Counted from the first letter of the stretch, positions 1-7,982 are shown. The stretch is DNA of 36,864 bases from a virus (IMGVR_UViG_3300033146_004708:1-36864), one strand, 5' to 3'. Notes: generated by a model from the letters alone, not told the origin. Made by a program: numbers and translations.

Positions 1-47
1 GGGTTGGCTTTGCCAACCCTTCGCTTTGCGAAGCTGCCGAAGGCAGC
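1..47. repeat. Three back-to-back GC-rich hairpins
   Basis: Three perfect inverted repeats abut one another: 1-8 with 12-19 (8 bp, loop TTT), 20-24 with 28-32 (5 bp, loop TTT) and 33-38 with 42-47 (6 bp, loop GAA). They are much more GC-rich than their surroundings and lie inside the open frame of the partial gene. They look like a REP/MITE-type repeat unit; how far it extends is hidden by the window edge. Confidence 0.7.
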
Positions 48-1036
48 GAGTCAAAGCGTTTATGTATTTTCATTGATTTGGTTATTGGTTTTATGACAGA
101 TTCATATTTTCTCACTTTTGCAAAAGGAGATCCTAAACTTGACCAAAATGAAATTATTTTCTTTTGGTTTCTGGAAATTTTAATCTCTTTTTTTTGCAAA
201 GGAATTTGATGTTTTGTTTTGGTTTTAAATTTACTATTATTTTTCTCTAATTGTAGTTTTCTTTTGACAATATTTTTATTTTTTTCTGGAAAAATTTTTT
301 TTGTTTTACTTTTGGTTAAGTTGGAAAAAATTAAAGAAGTAATTGTGAGACACGCGACTATATATAATATATATATATTATTTTTATTATATAAGATACT
401 ATGAGGAAGAGAGAGAGAGGGGGAGTTTAAAGACTCCCCCTCTCTCTCCTGATAAAGAATGTTGCTAATAGCACCGAGGGAAATTGTCTCATTCAGCTTT
501 TTTCTTAAGGTCTTTGCCATGACATCAGTTTTCAGTTGATTTGTACTTTTGCAAATTATATTTTTTTTAGACATAGGCGTTTGTCTTCTCTTTTTGATTG
601 CTTTATTAATATTTACAGTAACTTCTGCAAATCCATTTTTTTTGTTTTTGCCATTTTTTGGTTTTTTTGCCATGACATAGTATGTCTTGTTTATCCTTTT
701 ACTTCTTTTTTTATTTTTTTTTACTTCTTTTTTTGGTTGCTCAAACTTTGTCTCAAACAATATTTTATATTTTTTTGGAACTGAGTTTTTTAGTTTTATA
801 AAACCATTTTTTTGAAGTCTTCTATTGAATTTTGTTATTGTCAGGGGGCGTATAAACATTGACATTTTGTTTGGTGGAATAATGTCTATCCATTGATTTG
901 TATTTTTGCCTTTTTTGATTATGTTTTCTAAAAGAATGAGATAGTAAAATAATATTTTTGGATCATTATTTTCAGGTATGAGTTTTTGAAGGTTAATTTT
1001 TATCTTTTTGTTTCTTCTCTTGAGTTTTCTTTTCAT
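1..1036 (-). CDS. Partial basic protein of unknown function, runs off the left edge
   Basis: An uninterrupted minus-strand frame starts at the ATG at 1036, 13 bases after the primase stop, and stays open for 345 codons to the window edge. I recognise no family. The first 190 residues are very rich in Lys, Arg, Asn and Ile, with a region around residues 20-110 that could be a small winged-helix-like fold. A strong 16-bp inverted repeat (411-448) is translated in frame as a Ser/Pro/Leu stretch and is followed by a short hydrophobic run (about residues 225-245). The part nearest the edge crosses three GC-rich hairpins. The Shine-Dalgarno match is weak (AAGGTC). An open frame this long in such AT-rich DNA is unlikely by chance, but the distal half may be low-complexity or recently acquired sequence. 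It is the last visible gene of the replication operon. Confidence 0.55.
   Translation of the reverse strand, partial: MKRKLKRRNKKIKINLQKLIPENNDPKILFYYLILLENIIKKGKNTNQWIDIIPPNKMSMFIRPLTITKFNRRLQKNGFIKLKNSVPKKYKILFETKFEQPKKEVKKNKKRSKRINKTYYVMAKKPKNGKNKKNGFAEVTVNINKAIKKRRQTPMSKKNIICKSTNQLKTDVMAKTLRKKLNETISLGAISNILYQEREGESLNSPSLSLPHSILYNKNNIYILYIVACLTITSLIFSNLTKSKTKKIFPEKNKNIVKRKLQLEKNNSKFKTKTKHQIPLQKKEIKISRNQKKIISFWSSLGSPFAKVRKYESVIKPITKSMKIHKRFDSLPSAASQSEGLAKPT
411..448. repeat. 16-bp perfect inverted repeat with 6-nt loop
   Basis: Arms 411-426 and 433-448 are exact reverse complements (purine-rich GAGAGAGAGGGGGAGT on the plus strand) around a 6-nt loop. No U-tract follows on either strand, so it is not a standard intrinsic terminator. 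It lies inside the open frame of the partial gene and resembles the long P3 hairpins of the ribozymes further right, but no pistol or hammerhead core surrounds it. Confidence 0.7.
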
Positions 1037-1049
1037 TTTTGAGACCTTT

Positions 1050-1958
1050 TTATTTGTCAAAATGAAGAATTTCTCTTAGTTTTTTTGCTTCTTTTCTTGT
1101 GAAGTCGCCAAGATCTTTCTTGTGATTTGATTCTACGATTTCAGCATTTTTGACATATGGTCTTAATAGTCTGTATATGTCTTCTGCGACTATTTGAGCT
1201 TGTCTTTCTGAATCCATCATAATAAATAAATTTCTTATTTTCTTCTCTTTCAGAATGATGATTTGTCTTCTTGTGAATGCCAAACCGATAATTGCTACTG
1301 CTCCATTGCCAAATCTCCAGACATCTGCTGGTCCTTCTGTTAAAAGACAATCTTTTTTTACAGAGTCAATATTATAAATACATTGTTTTGGTGAAATCGC
1401 ATATTCACCGGGCTGTGGGTTGAGATATTTTTTAGGTTCTGTTTTGATAATAGTTCTTGAAGTAAAAGAGACAAGTCTTCTTTGCTCATATATTGGAATT
1501 ATGATTCTGAATTTATATCTTCCTATGTTGCCTCCAGCTATTAAGTTATACTTTCTTCTTAATAGATTTGGTTTGAAATTTCTGCTTTTTAAATAGTCTC
1601 TATATATCTTTGGAAATCCTTTTTCTATTGTTTCAATTTTAACGATTTTATTTGGATCAATATGGAAACCTTGACTGATTATTAATTCTTGCTCTTGATA
1701 TTCAATGTCTTTTTTAAGGTCATTAATTCTTTGTCTTGCTTCCCATGAAGTACAATTTTCAATTTGTTTGATTATTTTTGAGATGCTATGATTTCCGCAT
1801 CTCCAGCAGTTTGACTTAAGGTCATTAATTCTGATTCCTAAATGTTCTGACGGATCATCACAAAAAAGACATTTAATGGCTATCCATCCCGGAGAAACAT
1901 TCTTGCCACTTGTCTTTACTTCTATTCCATTATCTTCTAAATATTCAATTATATCCAT
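1050..1958 (-). CDS. DNA primase (zinc ribbon + Toprim)
   Basis: 302 residues. Cys30, Cys33, Cys51 and Cys54, with His39 between the pairs, form an N-terminal zinc ribbon of the CHC2-primase kind. Residues about 200-260 carry a Toprim-like core: a glutamate in LLTEGPADVWR, then an acidic pair in MMDSERQA in place of the usual DxD. By family knowledge this is a DnaG-type primase lacking a helicase domain; priming would be coupled to the helicase upstream. Its ATG lies inside the last codons of the helicase gene (10-base overlap), so translation is probably coupled. The second Toprim motif is atypical, which lowers certainty about activity but not about the fold. Confidence 0.85.
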   Translation of the reverse strand: MDIIEYLEDNGIEVKTSGKNVSPGWIAIKCLFCDDPSEHLGIRINDLKSNCWRCGNHSISKIIKQIENCTSWEARQRINDLKKDIEYQEQELIISQGFHIDPNKIVKIETIEKGFPKIYRDYLKSRNFKPNLLRRKYNLIAGGNIGRYKFRIIIPIYEQRRLVSFTSRTIIKTEPKKYLNPQPGEYAISPKQCIYNIDSVKKDCLLTEGPADVWRFGNGAVAIIGLAFTRRQIIILKEKKIRNLFIMMDSERQAQIVAEDIYRLLRPYVKNAEIVESNHKKDLGDFTRKEAKKLREILHFDK

Positions 1959-3361
1959 TTTTCTTCATTATATGTTTGAAGTCTTGTTATAGAGTGTTCA
2001 GCAAGATATTTATAAGGATCAAGAAAATCAATTAACAGGATTGATTTTTTTGTCTCTGTTGTTCTTAATCCTCTGCCCATTGCTTGAAGTACTCTTTTTT
2101 TCTCTTTCATTCCTGCGGCATAAATTATGATTTCTAAATTTTTTATGTTTATGCCTTCCATCCAGACCTTAGATGCTATTACAATATGATTTTTATTTTT
2201 TATAATGTCATTTTTATGTCTCATTCTTTCTTCGTTATCAAGACTTCCTTGGATAAATGGAACATTTATTTTTAGTCTTTTTTTGAATATGGTTTGAAGT
2301 AATTCTCCATGTTTTATCTTTTCTATTATTATCAGAGTCGGACTTTTGTTTTTTAATGCCTTTTCTACAATTTTTTTGATTAATTCATTGCGAGTCTTGT
2401 TTTCTACAATTCCAAATTGATAAAAGTTTGAATATTTGCTTCTTGATGCTTTTGTTATCTTATTATCATATTCTACATTTATGAGTTTTATTTCTGGTTT
2501 TGCAATTGTTCCGTCTTTGATTCCTTTTTTGATTGTCAGTTTTGATATGACAGGTCCGAGTAGACCTTCATTTACAAGAAGACTTTCTTTTGATTTGAAA
2601 CTATCGGTTCCAGTAAAACCATATCTTCTTGGTGCTAAATTAAATTCTAAAAATCTTCCATATTGTGAGTTTAATTTTGTTACATGATGACATTCATCTA
2701 TAATTATGACATCAAATAAATCAATGAAATTTTTATTGTCTACTTTTGATATACTTTGGATTGTTGTTATTAATAAGCAAGGAGACTGTTTTGTCCTTAT
2801 TGATTTTAATGTATTTTCTACTTCTTTTGATCCTCTTGGATTAAAGATTACAGGAAGGCTTTCTTTAAACGATTGTGCTTCATTAGTTATTTGGCCAATC
2901 AGATCTTTTGTATGCGCAATAATAGCGCATCTCTTTGTTCTAAACATGCTTATGATTCCAAGTGCAATGATTGTTTTTCCACTTCCTGTTGGAGCAATTA
3001 TTTTTCCTCTATTTATTCGCTTTATTTTTTTTAGTGCTGATAATTGGTCTTTGCGGAAAGTTATATTTTTTAATTCTGGTTTGCTATCGGGTTTTATTCT
3101 CTCTCTTTTTTTGTCTATGACTTCAATTTTTATTTCTCTATTTTTACAATATTTCAAAACTCTTTTTATTAGACCAGTCAGAAAGGTTCCGCTTGAACCT
3201 TTTCTTCCAGTTATCAAATATTGTGTTTTGATTATTTGTTGTTTTGCAAAATATCCTTTTCTCCAATATTCTTTTTTATAGGCAAGAGCAAATTTAATGA
3301 CTTCCCTTGCTTCTGGATTTGCTCTTGCATGAATTTCATCAAGAATTACTATCTTTTTCAT
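1949..3361 (-). CDS. SF2 (DEAD/DEAH-type) helicase
   Basis: 470 residues from the ATG at 3361, chosen because AAGGAG lies at the right spacing; an in-frame upstream ATG at 3427 would lie inside a hairpin. After an N-terminal domain of about 100 residues come a Q-motif-like FRKDQ, Walker A APTGSGKT (about 123-130), motif II DECHH (about 222-226) and motif VI MGRGLR near the C-terminus. This is the superfamily 2 layout of phage UvsW/Rad25-like helicases, which remodel forks and recombination intermediates. It is followed by an overlapping primase gene, so the two form a replication pair. A 20-bp hairpin precedes it, suggesting separate control from the upstream genes. Confidence 0.9.
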   Translation of the reverse strand: MKKIVILDEIHARANPEAREVIKFALAYKKEYWRKGYFAKQQIIKTQYLITGRKGSSGTFLTGLIKRVLKYCKNREIKIEVIDKKRERIKPDSKPELKNITFRKDQLSALKKIKRINRGKIIAPTGSGKTIIALGIISMFRTKRCAIIAHTKDLIGQITNEAQSFKESLPVIFNPRGSKEVENTLKSIRTKQSPCLLITTIQSISKVDNKNFIDLFDVIIIDECHHVTKLNSQYGRFLEFNLAPRRYGFTGTDSFKSKESLLVNEGLLGPVISKLTIKKGIKDGTIAKPEIKLINVEYDNKITKASRSKYSNFYQFGIVENKTRNELIKKIVEKALKNKSPTLIIIEKIKHGELLQTIFKKRLKINVPFIQGSLDNEERMRHKNDIIKNKNHIVIASKVWMEGINIKNLEIIIYAAGMKEKKRVLQAMGRGLRTTETKKSILLIDFLDPYKYLAEHSITRLQTYNEEKWI

Positions 3362-3391
3362 TTTAATTATACTCCTTAATTTTGACCAAAA

Positions 3392-3440
3392 AAAAACTAC
3401 TATCATGACATCTAAAATATATGTCATGATAGTAGTTTTT
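3392..3440 (-). terminator. 20-bp perfect hairpin, probable intrinsic terminator
   Basis: Arms 3392-3411 and 3421-3440 are exact complements around a 9-nt loop. On the minus strand the stem ends in a run of T, so it fits a Rho-independent terminator after the gene at 3480-3782 and just before the helicase gene. The arms also end in A5/T5, making it usable in both directions. No ribozyme core is present. If it terminates, the helicase-primase part would depend on readthrough; I see no well-spaced promoter in the 30 bases after it. Confidence 0.65.
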
Positions 3441-3479
3441 CATTTTTTGTTTCCTCTTTTTAGTCTAAGTTATTTTGTG

Positions 3480-3782
3480 TTATAGAGTTTTAATCCATTC
3501 TTTGATTTCCCAAATTACTTCATTAATCAAATTTTCTCTTAACCATTTCGGAGTTGATTTCCATTTGATTGACAGAAAACTTTTTATTTTGCTTTCAGTT
3601 ATTTTTTTTGTTTTGCTTCTGCCAGAAGGTAGAATTTCAAAGATTTCATTTGGACTTTTTATGATGATCCAAATGATTTCTTTTGCCTCTCTGGATAGCT
3701 TTTCAAAATTATCTGCCTTTATGACCTTTTGGATCGGTGTCAATTCTGGAGATTCAATTTCTAATGGTTTGACTTCAAGCAT
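3480..3782 (-). CDS. Small protein resembling phage sigma/HTH-like proteins (tentative)
   Basis: 100 residues, ATG at 3782 after AAAAGGAGG. The stretch from LSREAKEIIW to the C-terminus (about 33-98) follows the pattern of small phage proteins with a sigma-70-region-4-like helix-turn-helix: LSxEAxxII, a short helix, then a KxxIKxFL recognition-like helix and a Trp-rich end. That assignment is from memory of the pattern and is weak. Its start overlaps the end of the upstream Cys-rich gene by 8 bases, and a hairpin follows it, so it closes a transcription sub-unit. Confidence 0.5.
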   Translation of the reverse strand: MLEVKPLEIESPELTPIQKVIKADNFEKLSREAKEIIWIIIKSPNEIFEILPSGRSKTKKITESKIKSFLSIKWKSTPKWLRENLINEVIWEIKEWIKTL

Positions 3783-4227
3783 TTTTCCTCCTTTTCAATA
3801 GTCTTTTAGAAGATTTTGGTTTTCTTCTTTTTAATGTCCTATTGTTGCCTTTCCTCCTTTTGATTTTTCTTTTTTCTTTGTTTTCTGGATTATTTGGCGG
3901 AGGGATGATTTTTTGCAGTTCAAGGAAATGGTCTTCGATAAGTGGTCTTATTTCTTTATCGAATTGTCTGCATTTTTTGCATGGCTTCCAATTGTCAAAA
4001 CTCTTTTTGTTTAATCTTCTGATCAAACAATATATCGGATTGAGTTTTTGTTTGAATTTCTCACACCAAAATGAAAATGTCGGATTGAAGTATTTGCATA
4101 TTTTACTGTCTTCAACGATTATTTTTTTTGCAATTTTGCATCTTCTTTTTGGCGTAGAACCTTTTGACAATGAGCTTTTAATCGGTGTTTGTCCATAGAA
4201 ATATTCGCAATATTTACATGATGACAT
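3775..4227 (-). CDS. Cys-rich, basic, probably zinc-binding protein
   Basis: 150 residues, ATG at 4227 after TAGGAGA. Cysteines come in pairs or spaced sets: CKYC near the N-terminus, further single Cys residues through the middle and CKKC near residue 87, which suggests one or two zinc sites. The last 45 residues are almost entirely Lys/Arg/Pro, as in nucleic-acid-binding tails. No family is recognised. It lies 49 bases after the DUF3150 gene with no ribozyme between them, and overlaps the next gene, so these genes stay on one message. Confidence 0.65.
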   Translation of the reverse strand: MSSCKYCEYFYGQTPIKSSLSKGSTPKRRCKIAKKIIVEDSKICKYFNPTFSFWCEKFKQKLNPIYCLIRRLNKKSFDNWKPCKKCRQFDKEIRPLIEDHFLELQKIIPPPNNPENKEKRKIKRRKGNNRTLKRRKPKSSKRLLKRRKNA

Positions 4228-4276
4228 TTTTTAAATCTCCTAATTAGAAAAGGATATAATCTTATCATATTATAGC

Positions 4277-5167
4277 TTAAATATCAATTTTGCGTTTAGT
4301 CTGTACGTTTGGAATTTTTTCTATTTTCTTCATCATTGAAGATAATTTGTTTCCAATTTCCAATCTAAACTCTTGATTGCTTTTCAACCGTTCAATTGTG
4401 ATTTTTTTCATTTCTCTTTTTAGGCGATTGATTGTTGTCTTTATTTTTTTGTCATCAACATGCGGTTTCCAGAGTTCTTCCCATTTTTTAATTAGTCTTT
4501 CAATCGAACCGATGGTTTTGCCATGAAGACCTTCTCCTGTCTCACATTGTTTTTGGAGTTTTTCAATTCTGAGAAGAATTTCATTTCCGATTAATGTTAT
4601 TGTCATTTCTTCCATTTCCTTGACCATTGCTTTTGTTCTTTCAATTTGTTTCTTATATTCTGCTGGATTGATTTCCATCATCTCTTTCCCGGGAATGCCA
4701 ATTTGAAAGAAATTCCATTGCATATAAAATCTGTCTCTTAATCTTTCTTTGCTTGGATATTTATTTGAGACAGCATTGTAATATTCTGGATATTTTTTCT
4801 GAAATTTTCTTTTCAATTTGTCATAATTGGAAATGAGAATTTCGACTCGATTGTTTATCTCATTATTGAATTCCTTCAAGTTTTCGTTTACTTCTCCAAC
4901 TTTTTCGGCTGGTATGAAATAAACAGCATCAATCGGGAATGGCAAAGAACTATTCAAGACATAATATTTCGCTTGTCTCTGTACAGTCATAATGTCTTTG
5001 ATAAGTGTTTTGTCAACAAACATATCCTGCATTGCTCGAATAATTTCCTTGGGAATATTTTTGCCGAGAAGTTTTTTATCGAGTCGTGCGGATGCTGTCC
5101 AAAATCCAGTTCTAAAATTGATAAGAACACCATTAGTCAAGTTTTCCAGTGCTTTGATTTCATTCAT
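4277..5167 (-). CDS. DUF3150 family protein
   Basis: 296 residues, ATG at 5167 after AAGGAGGATTTAAA. The N-terminal part matches what I know of DUF3150: a short opening beta segment (VLINFRTGFWTASARLDKK), a helix, then the SLPFPIDAVYFIPAEK motif and long charged helices (about 95-290). DUF3150 proteins are phage or mobile-element proteins of unknown function, often near AAA ATPase genes; an AAA ATPase gene lies 1.4 kb upstream in this operon. The mostly helical C-terminal half is predicted coiled coil. A pistol ribozyme lies between it and the upstream gene, so its message would start at the cleavage site at 5204. Confidence 0.75.
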   Translation of the reverse strand: MNEIKALENLTNGVLINFRTGFWTASARLDKKLLGKNIPKEIIRAMQDMFVDKTLIKDIMTVQRQAKYYVLNSSLPFPIDAVYFIPAEKVGEVNENLKEFNNEINNRVEILISNYDKLKRKFQKKYPEYYNAVSNKYPSKERLRDRFYMQWNFFQIGIPGKEMMEINPAEYKKQIERTKAMVKEMEEMTITLIGNEILLRIEKLQKQCETGEGLHGKTIGSIERLIKKWEELWKPHVDDKKIKTTINRLKREMKKITIERLKSNQEFRLEIGNKLSSMMKKIEKIPNVQTKRKIDI

Positions 5168-5199
5168 TTTAAATCCTCCTTTTTTAGTTTGTTTGTTTT

Positions 5200-5277
5200 A
5201 CCAACTTTGAAGGAGAGTTTAAACTCTCCTTCAAGCGCTCATAGCTTAATGGTCTATTTATAGTCGCTATGACGACT
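5200..5277 (-). ncRNA. Pistol self-cleaving ribozyme 1
   Basis: Minus strand. P1 is AGTCG (5277-5273) with CGACT (5266-5262). Its 6-nt loop TCATAG pairs as a pseudoknot with CTATGA (5244-5239). The conserved linker ATAAATAG, then P2 ACCA, TTAAG, the pseudoknot strand and GCG all follow the pistol order. P3 is a 14-bp stem (near 5235-5207). P2 closes with TGGT (5203-5200), and the predicted cut is between G5205 and U5204. Compared with the other four copies, P2 changes to ACCA/TGGU and the pseudoknot changes on both strands, which is covariation. It starts 4 bases after the stop of the 5282-6103 gene. Confidence 0.9.
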
Positions 5278-5281
5278 TTGT

Positions 5282-6103
5282 TTAATGCCTTGATCTTCTT
5301 TTGATTATTCTTTTCTTTGGTTTTTGTTTTTTCTTTTCCTCCTTTTTGATTGCTTTTCTTCTTTTAATTATTCTTGCTAATTTGACTTTGTCTTTTTTCT
5401 GTTTTGCCGTTTGAATTTTCTGGAAAATATCTTTTATTGATGACATCCATTCAATCGGCATTTTGCTTTTCCCATCCCATTTATAGGGAATTTCAAGATA
5501 TTCTTGAAGTAGTTTTTCAGCCTGTTCTAATGATAGACCGGAGCAGACAGTTAATCTTGATGGATCATGGACAATGGAATATTTTTCTGGAGTGATTTTG
5601 ACAATAAAGAATGGTGGTTTTGATGCGATTACTTCTTCAATTGTTTCGACAATAAAGTCTTTTAGTCGTTTTTCAAGTCGATTGAATTTTAATCTGATCA
5701 AATGATTTATTGTTTCCCATTCATCAGATTGTTTGATTATTTCTTGCTGTTCTTTTGGTGGAACCGTTTTGCTTTTGGTTTTTTTATTGTTTTCTTTTAC
5801 TTTTGTCAGCAATTGTTTAAATGCCAAATACTGCTGACATCGGGAGCAGTTACAATCTTTTGGAGAAAGATCATCATTAACAGCAATGTCTTTTACTCTG
5901 ATATCACATAGTGCAGAGTTTTCTTTGTTTGATATTGCATGAATGATATTGCTGTTATTTTTTTTCCCAAAACCAATAATTACTTTCGTTTTTTCGTCTT
6001 TGTTCTGCTTTGGTTTATCAACATTTGTTGATTCTCCTGTTGCAGATTTTTTTTGGTTTGTTTTTGTTGCCGCTTTTTGATTGTCTTTTTTCTGATTTGC
6101 CAT
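5282..6103 (-). CDS. Lys-rich protein of unknown function with a Cys cluster
   Basis: 273 residues, ATG at 6103 after TAGGAGGAAAAG. Not recognised. The first 40 residues and the last 45 are Lys/Gln/Arg-rich and probably disordered, so nucleic-acid binding is possible. A DCNCSRCQQY segment near residue 85 gives three closely spaced Cys. A folded-looking centre (about 120-235) contains EVIASKPPFFIVKITPEKYS. Pistol ribozymes bound it on both sides, so its message would be monocistronic after cleavage. Confidence 0.7.
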   Translation of the reverse strand: MANQKKDNQKAATKTNQKKSATGESTNVDKPKQNKDEKTKVIIGFGKKNNSNIIHAISNKENSALCDIRVKDIAVNDDLSPKDCNCSRCQQYLAFKQLLTKVKENNKKTKSKTVPPKEQQEIIKQSDEWETINHLIRLKFNRLEKRLKDFIVETIEEVIASKPPFFIVKITPEKYSIVHDPSRLTVCSGLSLEQAEKLLQEYLEIPYKWDGKSKMPIEWMSSIKDIFQKIQTAKQKKDKVKLARIIKRRKAIKKEEKKKQKPKKRIIKRRSRH

Positions 6104-6143
6104 TTTCTTTTCCTCCTATTCATTAAAGTTATTCGGCTTTATT

Positions 6144-6220
6144 GCCAACGAAAGAGTAGTAATTTTTACTACTCTCTCCGCTTTGAGCTTAAAGGCCTGT
6201 TTATAGTCGCTCAAACGACT
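6144..6220 (-). ncRNA. Pistol ribozyme 2, overlapping the 3' end of a gene
   Basis: Minus strand. P1 is AGTCG/CGACT (6220-6216, 6209-6205), with loop TTTGAG pairing to CTCAAA (6187-6182). Linker ATAAACAG is followed by P2 GCC, TTTAAG, GCG, and a 12-bp P3 with one G-U pair. The cut is predicted between G6149 and U6148, and P2 closes with GGC (6146-6144). P1 and its loop are also the last coding bases of the gene ending at 6201: the stop codon TAA sits in the conserved linker. The fourth P2 pair is U-U here. Just downstream TTGGC can also pair with GCCGA, which would compete with P2. Confidence 0.9.
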
Positions 6221-6470
6221 TTTCCATTATAGACTTTGCTCTTTTTGTGACTCTGTCTTTCAGGTATGGATTTAAGATTTTACTGACTGTTGTAAATTCT
6301 CCATCATGGATAAAAATTGTTTCCTTTGGAGCATTTAACTTATAGGCTTGAATCATGGAAGAAACAATCTGTTCTGTTTGATGTTTCATTTCAACTCCCC
6401 AACTAAAAATAAAAGGGAAATTCTCTTTTAACTGGTAAAAATTCGGTACTTCTTTGTTGTCTGTACCCAT
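6201..6470 (-). CDS. Small protein of unknown function
   Basis: 89 residues from the ATG at 6470, which follows AAGGAGGATTTGAAA; an in-frame TTG two codons earlier is inside that leader and is not the start. Not recognised. It has a Gln/Ile-rich helix (about 28-45) and a basic C-terminal helix. The final codons (KSFERL and stop) coincide with P1, the loop and the linker of pistol ribozyme 2, so its C-terminal sequence is constrained by RNA structure. A hammerhead precedes its leader. Confidence 0.65.
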   Translation of the reverse strand: MGTDNKEVPNFYQLKENFPFIFSWGVEMKHQTEQIVSSMIQAYKLNAPKETIFIHDGEFTTVSKILNPYLKDRVTKRAKSIMEKSFERL

Positions 6471-6501
6471 TTTCAAATCCTCCTTTTTATTTATTTGACT
6501 T

Positions 6502-6563
6502 GCCTCATCAGTATATAAGTAGTCAACTTATATAGACCGGAGAATTACTTCTCCGGTTTCGGC
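6502..6563 (-). ncRNA. Type II hammerhead ribozyme 1
   Basis: Minus strand, stop codon TAA directly before it. Order: GCC (stem II), GAAA core, stem III CCGGAG/CTCCGG with an 8-nt loop, GUC cleavage triplet, stem I TATATAAG/CTTATATA, core CTGATGA (6511-6505), then GGC closing stem II. Stem II is the open end, the definition of type II. All core bases are consensus. Predicted cut after C6535. Stem III and its loop are identical in the copies at 8016 and 9883, while stem I differs and stays paired. Confidence 0.93.
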
Positions 6564-7982
6564 TTAGATAATTTCAAGTTTTCTTGATTTGACTTTGTGT
6601 TTTGTTGCAGAGGTTGGAATGTCTGCTGGGATTGTGCGTCCTTTTGCCCAGACTCTTAATTCTGTTATTTCTTCTTCCATTGTTAAAGCCATAGGCAAAA
6701 TGAATTTACTGGCTTTTGTTAAAGAGACATTCCTCATATCTGCATTATGGCAAAGTGCTTCAATTTCTGCTCCTGTCCAATCTTCCATCTTGGGAATTGT
6801 CTTTGGTTTAGGCAGGGAGAATTTCTTGATATAGTAGTCAAGAATTTTTCTCTTTACTTTGTCATTTGGAAGATCAACAAAGAATGGTGCGCAATCCCAT
6901 CTACCAGCCCGAAGATATTCCGGAGGCACTCCCCGAAAACTGTTAAATGTTGCGGCAATGTAAATGCCTTTTGGTCGATCTTGCAAAAATTCAAGCCATC
7001 GGCCTGTTGCTCGTCTTGTCACTCCAGAATCAAGGTCACCAGTACTGCCAGCACCGGCAAATTGCTTTTCCATTTCATCAAACAATATAAAGCAATCTCC
7101 AAGTGCAGTAACAAGGTCAATAAACTTTTCGATATTGGCATCTGTTTCACCTTGGAATTTCGAAAAGAATTTGCCCATCCTGACCTGAATCCCAAGTTTT
7201 CCAGACTCGGCAACAATTGCTTTTGCAAGGCATGTTTTGCCGGTTCCCGGAGGGCCAATAAAACAAACTCCTTTACTTTTGGGATTGTCAATTGTTGACA
7301 TGACTTGTTCTTTTGGATTTTCAAGACCAATAATGTCATCGAAAGTAATGTCAGGCCGAAGAATTGTTGCAAACCCTGATTTTTCGATTGTTTGCGCTCG
7401 ATAGTCATTAATTACTTCAAGATCAAATCTTTTCTTCTTGACAAGTGACAGGGCATAAACGTTTTCCAGTTCTCGTAAAGTCAAACCTTTGCTTGTCTTA
7501 ACTACCTTTTCAAGATATGAACCTTGCGGAACATATTTTGAATCGGGAGCAACAGTTTTGATTTGTTCTGAAATTTCATCTTCTGTTGGCATGGGCATCT
7601 TTAAAATAGTAAAGTCTTTTTCCAATTCGATTGGAATTTTTTTTCTGTTAGAGACGATTACTATTGCTTTATTTTCTGATGCCCAGATTGGGATGGAGTC
7701 TTGTATTTTTTGGATGACTTGCGGTCTGTCAATAAACCAGTGATAGTTGAAACAGAACATGACAGTATATTCATCTGCACTGTCAATTTCTACTAATGGT
7801 TGCATGGGATTTGCGTCTTTTAAACAAGACCATTCAGAAGACTTGTAATGACTGCCGTTTTTGAGTTTAAAATCTTCCAATTTTTGATAGAAGTTTTGTT
7901 TTACTCTCGACGGTTCATCAGTTTCAAGCCAAAACAAAGTAAAACCTGCTCTTAGATAGTTAATGAGTTCCAGTTCTTTCAT
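6564..7982 (-). CDS. AAA+ ATPase, Ycf46-like
   Basis: 472 residues, ATG at 7982 after GGAGGATTTGAA. An N-terminal domain of about 200 residues opens with the LRAGFTLFWLETDEPSRV pattern seen in Ycf46-type ATPases. The AAA module follows: Walker A GPPGTGKT (243-250), Walker B FILFDEME (about 299-305), an arginine-finger region near TRRATGRW and a C-terminal lid. Ycf46-like ATPases are widespread in cyanobacteria and phages, with no settled function. Here the neighbours are DUF1257 (Ycf35-like) and DUF2997, the same association known from cyanobacterial genomes, so they may act together. Hammerheads flank it on both sides. Confidence 0.85.
   Translation of the reverse strand: MKELELINYLRAGFTLFWLETDEPSRVKQNFYQKLEDFKLKNGSHYKSSEWSCLKDANPMQPLVEIDSADEYTVMFCFNYHWFIDRPQVIQKIQDSIPIWASENKAIVIVSNRKKIPIELEKDFTILKMPMPTEDEISEQIKTVAPDSKYVPQGSYLEKVVKTSKGLTLRELENVYALSLVKKKRFDLEVINDYRAQTIEKSGFATILRPDITFDDIIGLENPKEQVMSTIDNPKSKGVCFIGPPGTGKTCLAKAIVAESGKLGIQVRMGKFFSKFQGETDANIEKFIDLVTALGDCFILFDEMEKQFAGAGSTGDLDSGVTRRATGRWLEFLQDRPKGIYIAATFNSFRGVPPEYLRAGRWDCAPFFVDLPNDKVKRKILDYYIKKFSLPKPKTIPKMEDWTGAEIEALCHNADMRNVSLTKASKFILPMALTMEEEITELRVWAKGRTIPADIPTSATKHKVKSRKLEII

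Noticed and set aside
411-448. Hairpin at 411-448 as another ribozyme
   Set aside because: No CTGATGA/GAAA or pistol core is found beside it.
6144-6220. Intergenic pseudoknots as preQ1 riboswitches
   Set aside because: The small H-type pseudoknot recalls preQ1-I, but the loop-pairing strand varies with compensation, and the TTAAG/GCG/P3/G-U order matches pistol ribozymes instead.
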